NCBI GenBank assembly: GCA_024364735.1
Contig: JAGFNQ010000853.1
Span: 334,749 to 398,748 of the forward strand
From: Boesenbergia rotunda
Taxonomy: Eukaryota; Streptophyta; Magnoliopsida; Zingiberales; Zingiberaceae
Direction: 5' to 3'
Length of the DNA: 64,000 nt
Position numbers and translations under genes: made by a program. The notes below the pieces were generated by a model. It searched no databases, was not told where the DNA came from, and saw only the letters and a list, made by a program, of their open reading frames with translations. Of the stretch, positions 45,871 to 56,121 are shown piece by piece (positions within the stretch are counted from its first letter, which is position 1; every line of letters begins with the position of its first letter).

Positions 45871-46494
45871 GCGGACACATAGACTTTGAAAGGTTGATCC
45901 CATGCCTGATGGGAAGGTAACCTTTCTTGGATTCAGACATGCTAAACCTTTTTAGCAATCGGTCTATATATGTAGACTGCGAAAGACCAAGCAACCGTTT
46001 TGATCTATCTCTATAGATTCTAATCCCAAGGATATAGGTTGCTTCTCCAAGGTCTTTCATGGAGAAAGTTTTGGACAACCAAATTTTAACTGACTGCAAG
46101 ACTGATATATCGTTTCCTATAAGTAATATGTCATCGACATATAATACTAGGAATACGACTGCACTTCCACTAACCTTCTTGTACACACAAGGTTCGTCTG
46201 GATTTTGTGAGAAATCAAACTATTTGATTGTCTCATCAAAACGGATGTTCCAGCTCCTGGATGCTTGCTTCAGTCCATATATGGATCGTCGAAGCTTGCA
46301 TATTTTGGTTTTATCAACCGATGTGAAACCTTCAGGTTGTATTATGTATACATCCTCAAGCAGGTTTCCATTAAGGAAAGCTGTTTTCACATCCATTTGC
46401 CATATCTCATAATCATAATGAGCTGCTATGGCTAGGAGCATCCGAATGGATTTAAGCATAGCTACTGGCGAATAGGTTTCGCCATAATCAATTC
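45871..46494. repeat. 624-bp direct repeat, right copy
   Basis: It is the partner of 42601-43224. On the minus strand it continues upstream into the intact RT N-part at 46495 and stops at the insertion boundary at 45870. Confidence 0.95.
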
Positions 46495-46999
46495 CTTGTT
46501 TCTGACGATATCCTTTTGCCACTAATCTAGCCTTAAAGGTAACAACATTACCTTCCATGTCGGTTTTCTTCTTGAAAACCCACTTGCACCCTATGGGCTT
46601 AATCCCTTTAGGTGGGTTAACCAAGTCCCATACTTGATTTTCGTACATGGAATCCATTTCCGATTTCATGGCTTCAAGCCATTTGTCCCTTTCTGAACTT
46701 TTCAGAACATCTTCATAACTGATAGGTTCGTCGTCGTTCGATTCACTTATGAGAAATCCGTATCTCTCTGGAATATTGCGTGTCCTATCAGACCTACGAA
46801 GAGGTGGTGTTGTTTTAGGTTCAACTGATAGCTCATCATTATGAGTTATTGGTTGTGGGTCTAGACTAGGTGTCTCTGTAATGTCTATTGGAGTTTCTTG
46901 AACTTCATCAAGTTCAATGCCACTCCCACTGTTTTCTTGTAAAAGAAATTCTTTTTCCAGAAATACAGCATGCCTTGAAACAAACACCTTTTGCTCCAA
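45871..46999 (-). pseudogene. Copia RT N-part (right part of split pol)
   Basis: On the minus strand the frame includes the integrase-RT linker (RRSDRTRNIPERYG), RT start (NQVWDLVNPPKG, CKWVFKKK), KARLVAKGYRQKQG, and the YSPVAM and DVKTAFLNG boxes. YGLKQASRSWN precedes a TAG stop at 46220-46222. Then YVDDILLIG follows, up to the insertion. The same stop exists in the left duplicate, so it predates the duplication. Confidence 0.9.
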
Positions 47000-48286
47000 G
47001 GGATGATAGAATTGGTAACCCTTTGATTCCTTAGGGTATCTAATAAATAGACATTTATCAGACTTAGCATCCTATTTGTCTGATACAGTCCACTTCACAT
47101 AAGCAGGACAACCCCATATCTTAAGGGGAGTTAAGTGAGGTTTCTTACTATTCCACGTCTCATATGTTGTAGTAGAGACTACCTTGGTCGGGACTCTGTT
47201 TAGCAAGTAAACAGCTGTCTTAAGTGCATAGCCCCAAAAGGATTTTGGAAGAGTTGCATGATTCATCATGGATCTAACCATGTCCATCAAGGTTCGGTTA
47301 CGCCTCTCAGATACACCATTATGCTGTGGTGTATACGGCGGAGTCCATTGAGACAATATCCCATTATCCCTAAGATAATCTTGAAACTCTTGACTCAAGT
47401 ATTCACCACCCCGATCGGATCGAAGTATCTTAATACTTTTGCCAAGTTGTTTCTCTACTTCATTTCTGAACTCTTTGAATTTCTCAAAAGCTTCAGATTT
47501 GTGTTTCATCAAGAACACATACCCGAATCGTGAGTGATCATCGATAAAGGTGATGAAGTAGCTATAGCCTCCTTGTGCAAGAGTTGACATTGGTCCACAT
47601 ACATCAGTATGTATTAGACCAAGCAATTCTCCCACTGGATTACCTTTTCCAGAAAAGGGTAATTTGGCCATCTTGCCTTTTAAGCATGATTCGCATGTAT
47701 CAAATGAACTAGGTTCAAATGATTCCAGAATTCCATATCGGTGTAATTTGGTCATGCATTTCTTACTTACATGGCCAAGACGACAATGCCACGTATAGGA
47801 GTCTATTCGATTATCTATTCGAGCATGTTTGTTGCTAACTTCGATATTGAAAACGTCACCGGATAAATCTAATGTGTAGATACCATTGCACAAAGTTCCA
47901 GTTCCATAAAGAACACCATTTAAAGTTATGTAACAACAATTGTTACTAAAAGTTAAATGATAACCCTTTTCATTCAAACATGAAATAGATACAATGTTCT
48001 TTATTAACGAAGGAACAAAATAACAATTATCCAATTCTAAGACACGTCCAGTAGGGAGCTTTAGCAAATATGTTCCGATGGCAACAGCAGCAATCTTTGC
48101 TCCATTTCCGACTCGCAGATTCGTTTCTCCCTTGACGAGTCTTCTTCTATTCCTTAGCCCCTGTATGTCATTACATATATGTGAGCTACACCCAGTATCA
48201 AGTACCCAGGTATCTGAGGAAATAGAGTGACATTCAATAACGAAGATACCTGAAGAGGATGGGGCATCGGATGCCTTCTTCTTCAA
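47000..48286 (-). pseudogene. Copia protease and integrase
   Basis: One 404-codon frame on the minus strand: protease WVLDTGCSSHIC; integrase zinc finger WHCRLGHVSKKC with CESCLKGKM; core HTDVCGPM, FITFIDDHSRFG, RSDRGGEYLS and HNGVSERRNRTLMDMVRSM. It ends at a TAG (47074-47072), most simply CAG to TAG. The frame then continues in phase to the RT start at 46999. Apart from this stop the domain looks complete. Confidence 0.92.
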
Positions 48287-49059
48287 AGACTCAAGATAAA
48301 CCTTGCAGTTTCTTCGCTAGTGACCCTCCTTGCCACAATGATGGCAAGTGCCTTTTGGTGTCTTTTCAGTCTTTTTGGCCTTTTTCTTCTTTCCTTTATT
48401 CTGTTCTTTGGCCTTCCTCTTAGAACCATTCTTCGAGGAACCAACTAACAGTACCATCTTCTGATCTTGCTTTATAGAAGGCTCTATAGTCTTCAGCAGG
48501 TTAGTAACTCAGGAATGGTAGTCTCCAGCTTGTTCATCCGATAGTTCATCACAAATTGTGAATAACTTTTGGGCAAACAATGCAGAATTAAGTCAATACT
48601 TAGTTCATGATCCATTGCAAAATTGAGTGTGCTCAGTCGCTCAATGTACCCCAACATCTTTAACACAAACTGTGAGGCAGAAGGGCCTTCCTGTATCCTA
48701 GAGGTGAAGAGGAGTCTGGAGACTTCGAACCTTTCGGATCTCGCCTGCTCTTCAAATAACTCATGAAGATGGAAGACGATGGTATAAGCATCCATATGCT
48801 CATGCTGCTTTTGCAGCTCAGGTACCATAGAGGCTAGCATGATGCAACTCGCAAGTTCAGAATCGATCACATGTTTCTGATAGGCCACTAATTGGTCTGG
48901 AGTTGCATCTTCTGGAGGACGGTTGGGAAGTTGATCTTCAAGGACATAAGTAAGCTTCTCTGCCTTGAGGACTATCCTCAGGTTTCGAAGCCAGTCTATG
49001 AAGTTTGGCCCAGTCAGTTTATTGGTGTCCAAAATGGAACGCAAATTCAGAGAAGACAT
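48287..49059 (-). pseudogene. Copia gag
   Basis: The start ATG at 49059 encodes SLNLRSILDTNKLTGPNF, WLRNLRIVLKAEKL and LEDQLP, then HLHELFEEQARSERFE, LHCLPKSYSQF and NYRMNKLE. This is the typical capsid of a Copia gag. A frameshift near 48495 leads to a lysine-rich stretch and the knuckle CHHCGKEGH, where TGG has become TAG (48319-48317) before RRNC. Gag and pol would otherwise be one frame family. Confidence 0.88.
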
Positions 49060-50816
49060 GATCGAGTGATTATCCTAGAAATACAAATTGAGCTTATGTG
49101 AGAAGAATGATAAAGAATGCATCAACATACATTAATTAAATCCTATTTATTTTTCGAATTGAATAACCCTTTTTATCAATTCGGGAGATCGTAGGAACAC
49201 CTCCAAATAGGTTGATATCCAACCATAGATAAGAACAACTATGGCTGTGGCCATCAAGTTATTCTTAGCTATGAAGGTAGGTAATTATACCGATTACATA
49301 TCACATATATGTAACTATCACTTTATGCTATCAACTAATTGAATGTTTGCATAAATCATTGGGTTGTTAACTCATTAACAAGTATGCAACAATATACATA
49401 GCACCCAACTGCACCTCTCTTTACATCGACCTTGGTTGTGGCACAACAAATCGATGCTCCAAGCTTAAGGCTGACCGATTAATCAAGAAATAGTTTTAAT
49501 ATGGTTGGAGTTCATTCAACCGTTTAGTCAGGCTTAGATGTGTCCAACAACCAAAACTAAGGATTGACCTCTGACTCCAACTATATTAATCATAAACTAA
49601 TTCCATGGTTTGAACATGTTGAGGTTCAAGCCGGGCATGGATGTGTCCATCAACCCAAACGAGAAACAAAACTCCGATTCTAACCATATTAATGGAAGGT
49701 GTTGGCCTTAATATTTTGTAAGGGGTTTTGGGTCTCATCCTTTCTTTTCTAAGCACAGTCATGACATATAATTATGTCATGTACTAACGATTTCCTTAAT
49801 AAAGTATGTATATGACTTAATTTATCAAGTCTCATTAATTAAATTAGGAACCGGATTTCCTAATTCTAATTTCATACTTTATTCAAGGAATAGTCTTGGG
49901 AAACAATTTCCTAAATTGTCATAATCAATTTCGGAAATAATATGTTTAAGACTTTGATTTCTCTAAATCAAATCTTATTAAATTAAGAGACAGATTTCCT
50001 TAATTCAACCACATATTATTTTCATGAAAATCTTATTTAAGAAAACTATATAGGAAACCATTTTCCTAATTAATTTTGGAGACAACAATATGTAAGAGCA
50101 TCACCTCTTAAATCAAATAAGGAAATTATCATTTGAGAATCACATCAAAATTTCCAAGATTTGATTACATATTTTATTTATGGATTTATTAATTTCAACA
50201 AATTATTTTCTTTGGGTGGCTCCCCGAGGCTCAGATACCCAAAAAAAAAAAGAATTTATTGTAAATCTAATTTGGTCCGCTCCCCGAGGCGTAACCAAAT
50301 TAAACATGACATTTTATTCAAAATAGGAAATTAAATTACAACAACTAACTTTAAATTGGACGGCTCCCCGAGGCTCAATCCAAAATAAAGAATTTTGTTA
50401 ATAATTTAAAACCAATTCGAATTTAATTGTCAATTAATAATCCATAAATTTGTCTAGACTTTCTTAAAAGAAAATGCCCAAAATTGCGAGATTTCATAAT
50501 AGGTTTTCATAATAATTGTAAGTTTCTGGTATAAAGAAAACTTACATATTTCTAAAATTGGAAAATTTCCAAAATAGGAAATTTCCAAAATTGAAAAGTT
50601 TTCAAAAATGGGAAGTTTTCACAATTATCATAAAATTTCAGAAACTAGGATATTTCAAAAGTTTGCGAAATTTCATGAGGATTTTCAAACTTTGAAATTC
50701 CTAAATCTAAAATTTATCATAATTGGAAAGTTTTCATAATTGGAAAATTTTCCAAAATTGAGATCATGACAAAGTTTTCCGCAAAACAATAATATGATTA
50801 TGTCGAACACTAACCG
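49060..50816 (-). other. Long structured leader of the Copia element
   Basis: 1.75 kb of non-coding AT-rich sequence lie between primer site and gag. It contains a series of short perfect inverted repeats with differing arms (49814-50546). Three hairpins sharing the loop core GCTCCCCGAGGC are at 50211-50243, 50268-50302 and 50356-50383. Near the primer site are many GGAAATTTCC / GGAAAATTTTCC palindromes (50560-50780). No open frame is present. It is likely the 5' untranslated RNA with packaging or translation signals (inference). Confidence 0.7.
50211..50383 (-). other. Three hairpins with constant loop, different stems
   Basis: Stem 1 TTTGGGT/ACCCAAA (50211-50217, 50237-50243). Stem 2 TAATTTGGT/ACCAAATTA (50268-50276, 50294-50302). 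Stem 3 TTGGA/TCCAA (50356-50360, 50379-50383). Each encloses 17-19 bases with the same core GCTCCCCGAGGC (50219-50230, 50279-50290, 50363-50374). In the RNA sense the core reads GCCTCGGGGAGC. Confidence 0.8.
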
Positions 50817-50828
50817 GGTCTGATACCA
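50817..50828 (-). other. Primer binding site of Copia element, tRNA-iMet type
   Basis: On the minus strand TGGTATCAGACC follows the LTR end CCAACA by one base. Ten of the first twelve bases match the initiator tRNA complement TGGTATCAGAGC. Confidence 0.85.
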
Positions 50829-50829
50829 C

Positions 50830-53075
50830 TGTTGGGACCGGGTGCATGTTGACATGGATACGGGTTCGTAATTTTAATTGTTTAATTACGTGCAGCGGAA
50901 GGTTTAGCATAAATAATTTCTTAAATTATTTTAACCACGTATCTAGCATTCAACCTTAAGTTGTGGAGACATGATCATACATTTAAAATTTTGCAGAAAG
51001 TAAACTAATTTACTTAATACCTCGCGTAACTCGTAGAAAGGGACGAGATCCAACCGTAGCGTCCCTTGGAAGCTCCGCCTCTATTCACGTCCACGCCGAG
51101 TTCTCTTCGGGATGACTTCGCAAAGCCACGAGTTTTGTGCCGACAAGAACTACTAGATTCTCCAAAGGCACGACAAGAATATCAAGAGAGAGAGATGAAA
51201 ACTAACCACCAAGTAACGGAATCAAGATTCCGGGGAAGGAAGGAGTTACGACCCGCTTCTTCTTCTTCTTCGGCACCTTCTTGGTGGATGTGGCTCACGG
51301 CAACTAGAAGGGGCGCCGACCCTAGAGGAGGGAGAGGGCGCCGGCCCTAGAGGAGGTAGAGGGCGCCGGCCCTAGAGGAGGTAGAGGGAGAGAAGGAGAG
51401 AGAGAGTGCTTGCTTCTTAATCTCTTGATCGGAATTCAAGCCTTGCCTTGGTTCCTTTATATAGTAGCCTCTCCTTCGCCAAGTCTCCCTTCTAACGGAA
51501 TAAATTTTCATAAGAAATTTATCTTATAAATTTTCCTAAGAATTATTCTGTTATGCCAAGTTTTATTATAACTAAATTTATAATAAAACAAACACATCTC
51601 CCCTTTTATTATGGAATAAATTTTCACAAGAAATTTATTATATAAATTTTTCTTATCATGGAAAAATCAATTCATAATTGATTTTATAAAATAAAATAAA
51701 TCAATCCAAGGTTTATTTTATTTTCCAAGAAAATAAATCTCTTTATATAAATTTCTTTATATAAATTTCTTTATCCATAATTTTATAAAACAAATCGCGT
51801 TTGATTTATTTTATAATTTAAACCAAATAATTTGGTTTCCCTCCTCATTGTGGCCGGCCAAACCAAAGAGGGTGGGGACCCTCTTTGGCCGGCCAAACCA
51901 AGCCGTCTCCTTGCGAATTAAACTCATTTAATTCGTCCAATAAGCCTTCAAAAGACTTAGCCATTTTAAGCTTCCGGTGCACCTCTGATAAATTCAGATT
52001 TATTTCTCTTGATCGGAAAATCCAATTTTCAACTCGTTTTAAATCCCTCGGATTACTCGTAGTGCGTGTTACTAAATAGGCTTTCGATTTATGTTGGTCG
52101 TCTATAATTAACCAATTATAGAATGATCATGAGTGGCACCTAATAGTACATCATGATCCCCAATTCTCGAAAGATCAACGGTTGACCTCAGAAATAATTC
52201 TGAAACCCTTCAGCAGGTATAATGAGTTGTGCCCCATTCCCTTCACAATCTTATACCCACTTGGTTCGGGACATGGTCTATGTGTATCAGTTCCCACTAG
52301 GCTGACTACGTCACACCTAGCCCAAGTAATGCCTTTCTCGTCCAACGGATTCTAATTACTCTCATGTTTCCTAGAGATTCATACTCGGAACATGTTATGC
52401 TCTGGCCAGAGGCTTCGAGTAACAATCCGACGATAGGCCTTGGGTATACATCTCCTCGCAACGAGTGGTGAATCCTTTCTAGGCTGTTCAATCATCTTCG
52501 GGCACTTCGGCTTATACCCAACCATCCTGGGTCCACACCTCTTTAGAGATGCTTGCTTAAGATGTCAAAGTATAAGTCTTCGTGACCAAGATGACTTGAA
52601 CACTGCAAGTCAAAGGAACATCGCACTTAAGCTGTAGTAAGAACTTTCATTGACATATCTATATGTAGATTACCATATGAAGTTTTACAGCTAGTCACTC
52701 CAATGAACTAGTTCCCTTAACTAGCATCCATGTTTATCTCCGGACATCCCAATGTCACCAGCCAGTGAGAATCAGCTGATTAGAGAATAACCCATGCTAG
52801 TCTCAACAGAATTGACAGTGTCCATATTTATCAATTCATCGACTAAGGACAATTTCAATACTTCACAATTGCACATGTAGAGATATTCACTAGTTGTGAA
52901 TTCATCACAAATTCTCTAATGCTGTGAATTGTATTGCGGACATTCAGTAAATGAGTTTAAGATCTCAATCAAATACATGAACGTGTATACTCAAATAGTG
53001 AATATTCTTTCATTAAAGTAAATGATTACAATCATAAGGCGATTGCCTTAGGACACTTCTCTCGTAATACTAACA
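50830..53075 (-). repeat. 5' LTR of Copia element (2246 bp)
   Basis: It is collinear with 39620-41870 with scattered substitutions and a few small indels. TATATAAA (minus) is at 51463-51456, and three 25-bp GGGCGCC units are at 51311, 51336 and 51361. The ACCAAAGAGGGT hairpin is near 51863-51890. As the upstream LTR it would drive element transcription. Confidence 0.92.
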
Positions 53076-53754
53076 GATGCCCCCTTGATGAGCTCATAAG
53101 GTTCATCATGTTAAACCCCTGCAGGTGGATTTGATCCAACATGATGATAAGGTTGAGTGGTACTAGTCAAGAAGTTAGAAGTTGATTAATTAAAATTGTC
53201 AGTAATTTTAATTAATCAATGGACATTCGATATCTTAAACACAAGAAGATGGATGTACTCATAATAGGTGGAGCTCATATGAAAATATGGGGGTTGGTGA
53301 GGAAGTTTAATGGAGATCCTTTAGTGGAATGAATCTTCATTAATGGATCGAATTTGGATCCATTAGCGGGCCAAGACCCAACTCCTCCTCATGGTCCCTA
53401 CCTTAGCCCTATATATATCCCATGGAATCAAGAAAACATAGCTAATCTAATTAATCATTCAACTAAAGGCTTCTCTCCTCTCCTTCTCTCCCTTCTCCCT
53501 CCTAGGTCATGGCAAGGAAGAAGAGATCTCTTTTCATCTTCCTTTATTCTCTTCCTCTCAACCACTTGGTGGCTAGCTTCTACTAGACAAAGGGGGAGAT
53601 CTCCTCTCCCTTTTGTAGTGTGCTGCGAGGAGGAAGAAGGGGTCAGCGGCTAGTAGGAGGCGGCACAAGGGGTTTGCCGGCGGTGCCACAAGCACAAGAG
53701 GAGGAAGGGAGTTTTCGGCTGGTTGAGTTGGGAAGGAAGTGACTTCTCTCCTTC
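53076..53754 (+). repeat. R1 repeat copy C, right part
   Basis: It begins with the target duplication GATGC and continues CCCCCTTGATGAGCTC, collinear with 54317 onward of copy B. CTATATATATCC near 53410 is the TATA position and a GAAGGAG-rich leader follows. It is cut at 53754 by the start of copy B. Confidence 0.75.
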
Positions 53755-55855
53755 TATTAGGATGTATACTAAAAGCTTTGCTTTTGGTTAAAATACATTT
53801 ATATTTTAAAAGAGAATTACAAAATCACACAGTGCATATTTATATTAGTATGTACACAAAGTGACTCATACTTTGCATTGTAGATAACATGGTGCGTGGT
53901 GACGCACAAAAGATCATGTTATCAAGTTCCTTGCAGAAGTATAAGAAAGAGGCTCACAATTGAGATGGAGTTGGACAAACCATCGGGATGGTTGTAATAT
54001 AATTAGGTGTAGTTTGTCTTAACCATAGAATTATACTAGTGTACATTGTGTGCATTAATTAGGACCAAAAGAGAGGTCATCCAACTTTGTACTGACTTCA
54101 AAAATTAGATTAGACCTCGGATATATATTATGGAGTACGATCTCTTAATCCCGAAATAATAACAGGCACGTATAATTAATTATTTTTCTTTGACTTACCA
54201 ATGGGTGGGATTTATTCTGTTAAATCGATAGGCCCGATAAATTGGGAAATAATATTAATTATATGGTGTGTCATTGATTATTGACAGAATCTGTGTCCTG
54301 GTGAGTCAAGATGATGATGCCCCCTTGGTGAGCTCAAAAGGATCGTTATGTCAAATCTTGCAAGTGGACTATGGTCCGACATAATGAAAAGATTGAGTGG
54401 TACTAATCAGGGTCAAGAGGATAATTAATTTAATTGTTAGTAATTTAAATTAATTATTGGGTACTTGATATCTTAAACACGGGGAGATGGATGACTCATA
54501 ATAGGTGGAGCCCATATGAAAATATGAGAGTTGGTGAGGAAGTTCAATGTCATCGTTTAGTGGAATGGATATTCATTAATGGATCGTGTTTTGGATCCAT
54601 TAGCGAGCCAAGAACCAACTCCTCCTCATGGTCCCTGCCTTAGCCCTATAAATACCCCATAGGAGTCATGATACAAGGAGAATTAATCAAGAATAATCTT
54701 CCAACAAACCAAAACCCAAAACCCCTCTCTTATCTCTCCTAGGGTTGCGGCAACCCTTCTTGGGTTCGGCGGCAATAGGGAGAAGAAGGAGAAGAGAGAC
54801 AGCGAAGCCTCTGATGTTTCTTCTTCCTCTCTACTCCTTTTTGGCCGGAGCAACCCTTGGGGTGGCTAGATTCGGCGGAGCAAAGGGGAGGAAGCAGTTT
54901 TGCGTGCCGCAACAAGGAAGAAGGAGAAGGAGAGGACAGCATGGGTTTTCATCACCTTCCTTCACATTCATTGCTTCTTCTCCCATGGTAGGAGTCTCCC
55001 TGAGGCTGGAAACAAGTCCATCAGGTCAGGGAAGAGCTTGGTTGCCGGTGGCACAAGTTTGAAAGATTTCTTTCCATATTTATGGTCGGCGCAAGATGTA
55101 GAAGGAAGAAGGGTAGCTGCGGGTTTGTGAGGGAGGAAAAGGAGATTTGTTCTCGCTTCTTCTTCCTCTTCTTCATCTTCCTTACCTTCCTCTCGGTCCT
55201 GCCTTGTGGCCAGCTGGACATTGGAGCTTAAGGTGGCCGGTGGTTTGAGGTGAAGAGGTAGATAGGAAACCGACGCAAAGAAACCCTAGCTTCCTAGGGT
55301 TTGCATTGGTGATTGGAAGAAGATAGAAGAAAGGTGATTAATTTGAGGCTCTTGGTGACTCTGCATCTTGGTAGCTCGTCACCCACATGACGTCCAGGTG
55401 GGGAGGGTCATAAGGTAGAATATTGCGAGGTAAAAGGCGACGTATACCTCTCCCTAGCTCCGCTTTCGTTCTTGTTTTTCTATTACTTTGATTATTGTTT
55501 TCATTGCATGTGTTTAATTAATTGCCATGGATTAATTATTTGTTATTTAATATGTTAATTAATTTATATCATGGACCCTGATTATAAACACAAAAACCGG
55601 CGATCAATTCCTCGTCTTTTCCGCGGTTGATTAATCCGGAAAGTTATAAGGCCTTGACTTTGGTTTTGGCTAAGTTGTGACTTGGATTAATTAACACGAT
55701 GACGAGATGGTTGTTTAGGAGAAGAGTCTCTATTCAGATTAAATTTTTAATCCGTAGACATAGAGAGGTCTCTCATGATCTACCCCGTGATTGCATAGGA
55801 AACCCTTAAGCCATCCATGGGTTTATTCCCATCAATTGATGAAAGTTGACTCACA
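53755..55855 (+). repeat. R1 repeat copy B, longest copy (about 2.1 kb)
   Basis: It starts TATTAGGATGTATACTAAAAGC and includes TATAAATA at 54647-54654 after CCTCCTCATGGTCCC, then a GC-rich leader and an AT-rich 3' portion (ATGGACCCTGATTATAAAC). It ends near TTAATCCGTAGACATAG or slightly later. No protein and no primer site were found. The structure (start like an LTR, central TATA) favours a Copia solo LTR, but an LTR-like non-autonomous element is possible. Open frames inside (54739-55221) are low-complexity and conflict with each other. Confidence 0.6.
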
Positions 55856-56121
55856 AAGAGGGATTTTCATAACCTTAGATCTAGATCAAAGGTGGAAGAA
55901 GGTTAGGAAGATGATTTGAGAACTTGAGAAGGCTTTAGGGCAAGAGGAGAGGTTGGGGAAGAAAAGATCTCGCAGGGGATGGCGCCGAAAACCCTAGGTT
56001 CGGCCACCCCCGCGCGGTTGTTCTTATTTAAAATCATGCATACCAGTTGACTGCCCAGGGGCAGTCGACTGCGAAACTAATCAGAAAGATCAGTCGACTG
56101 CCCATGGGGTAGTCGACTGGT
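55856..56121 (-). repeat. Sirevirus-type LTR promoter fragment with CAGTCGACTG palindromes
   Basis: On the minus strand a TTTAAATAAG box (56041-56032) is preceded by CAGTTGACTG (56044) and CAGTCGACTG (56062), 18 bp apart. A second pair follows at 56091 and 56110 (19 bp apart). The leader towards 55870 is GAAGG-rich. The right end is cut by the LTR at 56122. Confidence 0.5.

Larger units (their letters stand above)
39620..53075 (-). mobile_element. Complete Copia element with GATGC target duplications
   Basis: The two LTRs (39620-41870 and 50830-53075, ends TGTTGGGACC...CTAACA on the plus strand) are flanked by GATGC at 39615-39619 and 53076-53080, a perfect 5-bp duplication. On the minus strand: primer site (50828-50817), long structured leader, gag, protease, integrase, RT, RNase H and polypurine tract (41881-41871). 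The 13.46 kb length includes a 2.65 kb insertion plus a 624 bp duplication inside RT. Few coding lesions and near-identical LTRs imply a young insertion. The exact Copia lineage is uncertain, and relation to Angela/Tork is only a guess. Confidence 0.93.

Noticed and set aside
54739..55221. Open frames in both orientations within R1 copy B
   Set aside because: Low-complexity GAAGGAG/CTTCC leader sequence, and the frames contradict each other. R1 copy A does not preserve them.
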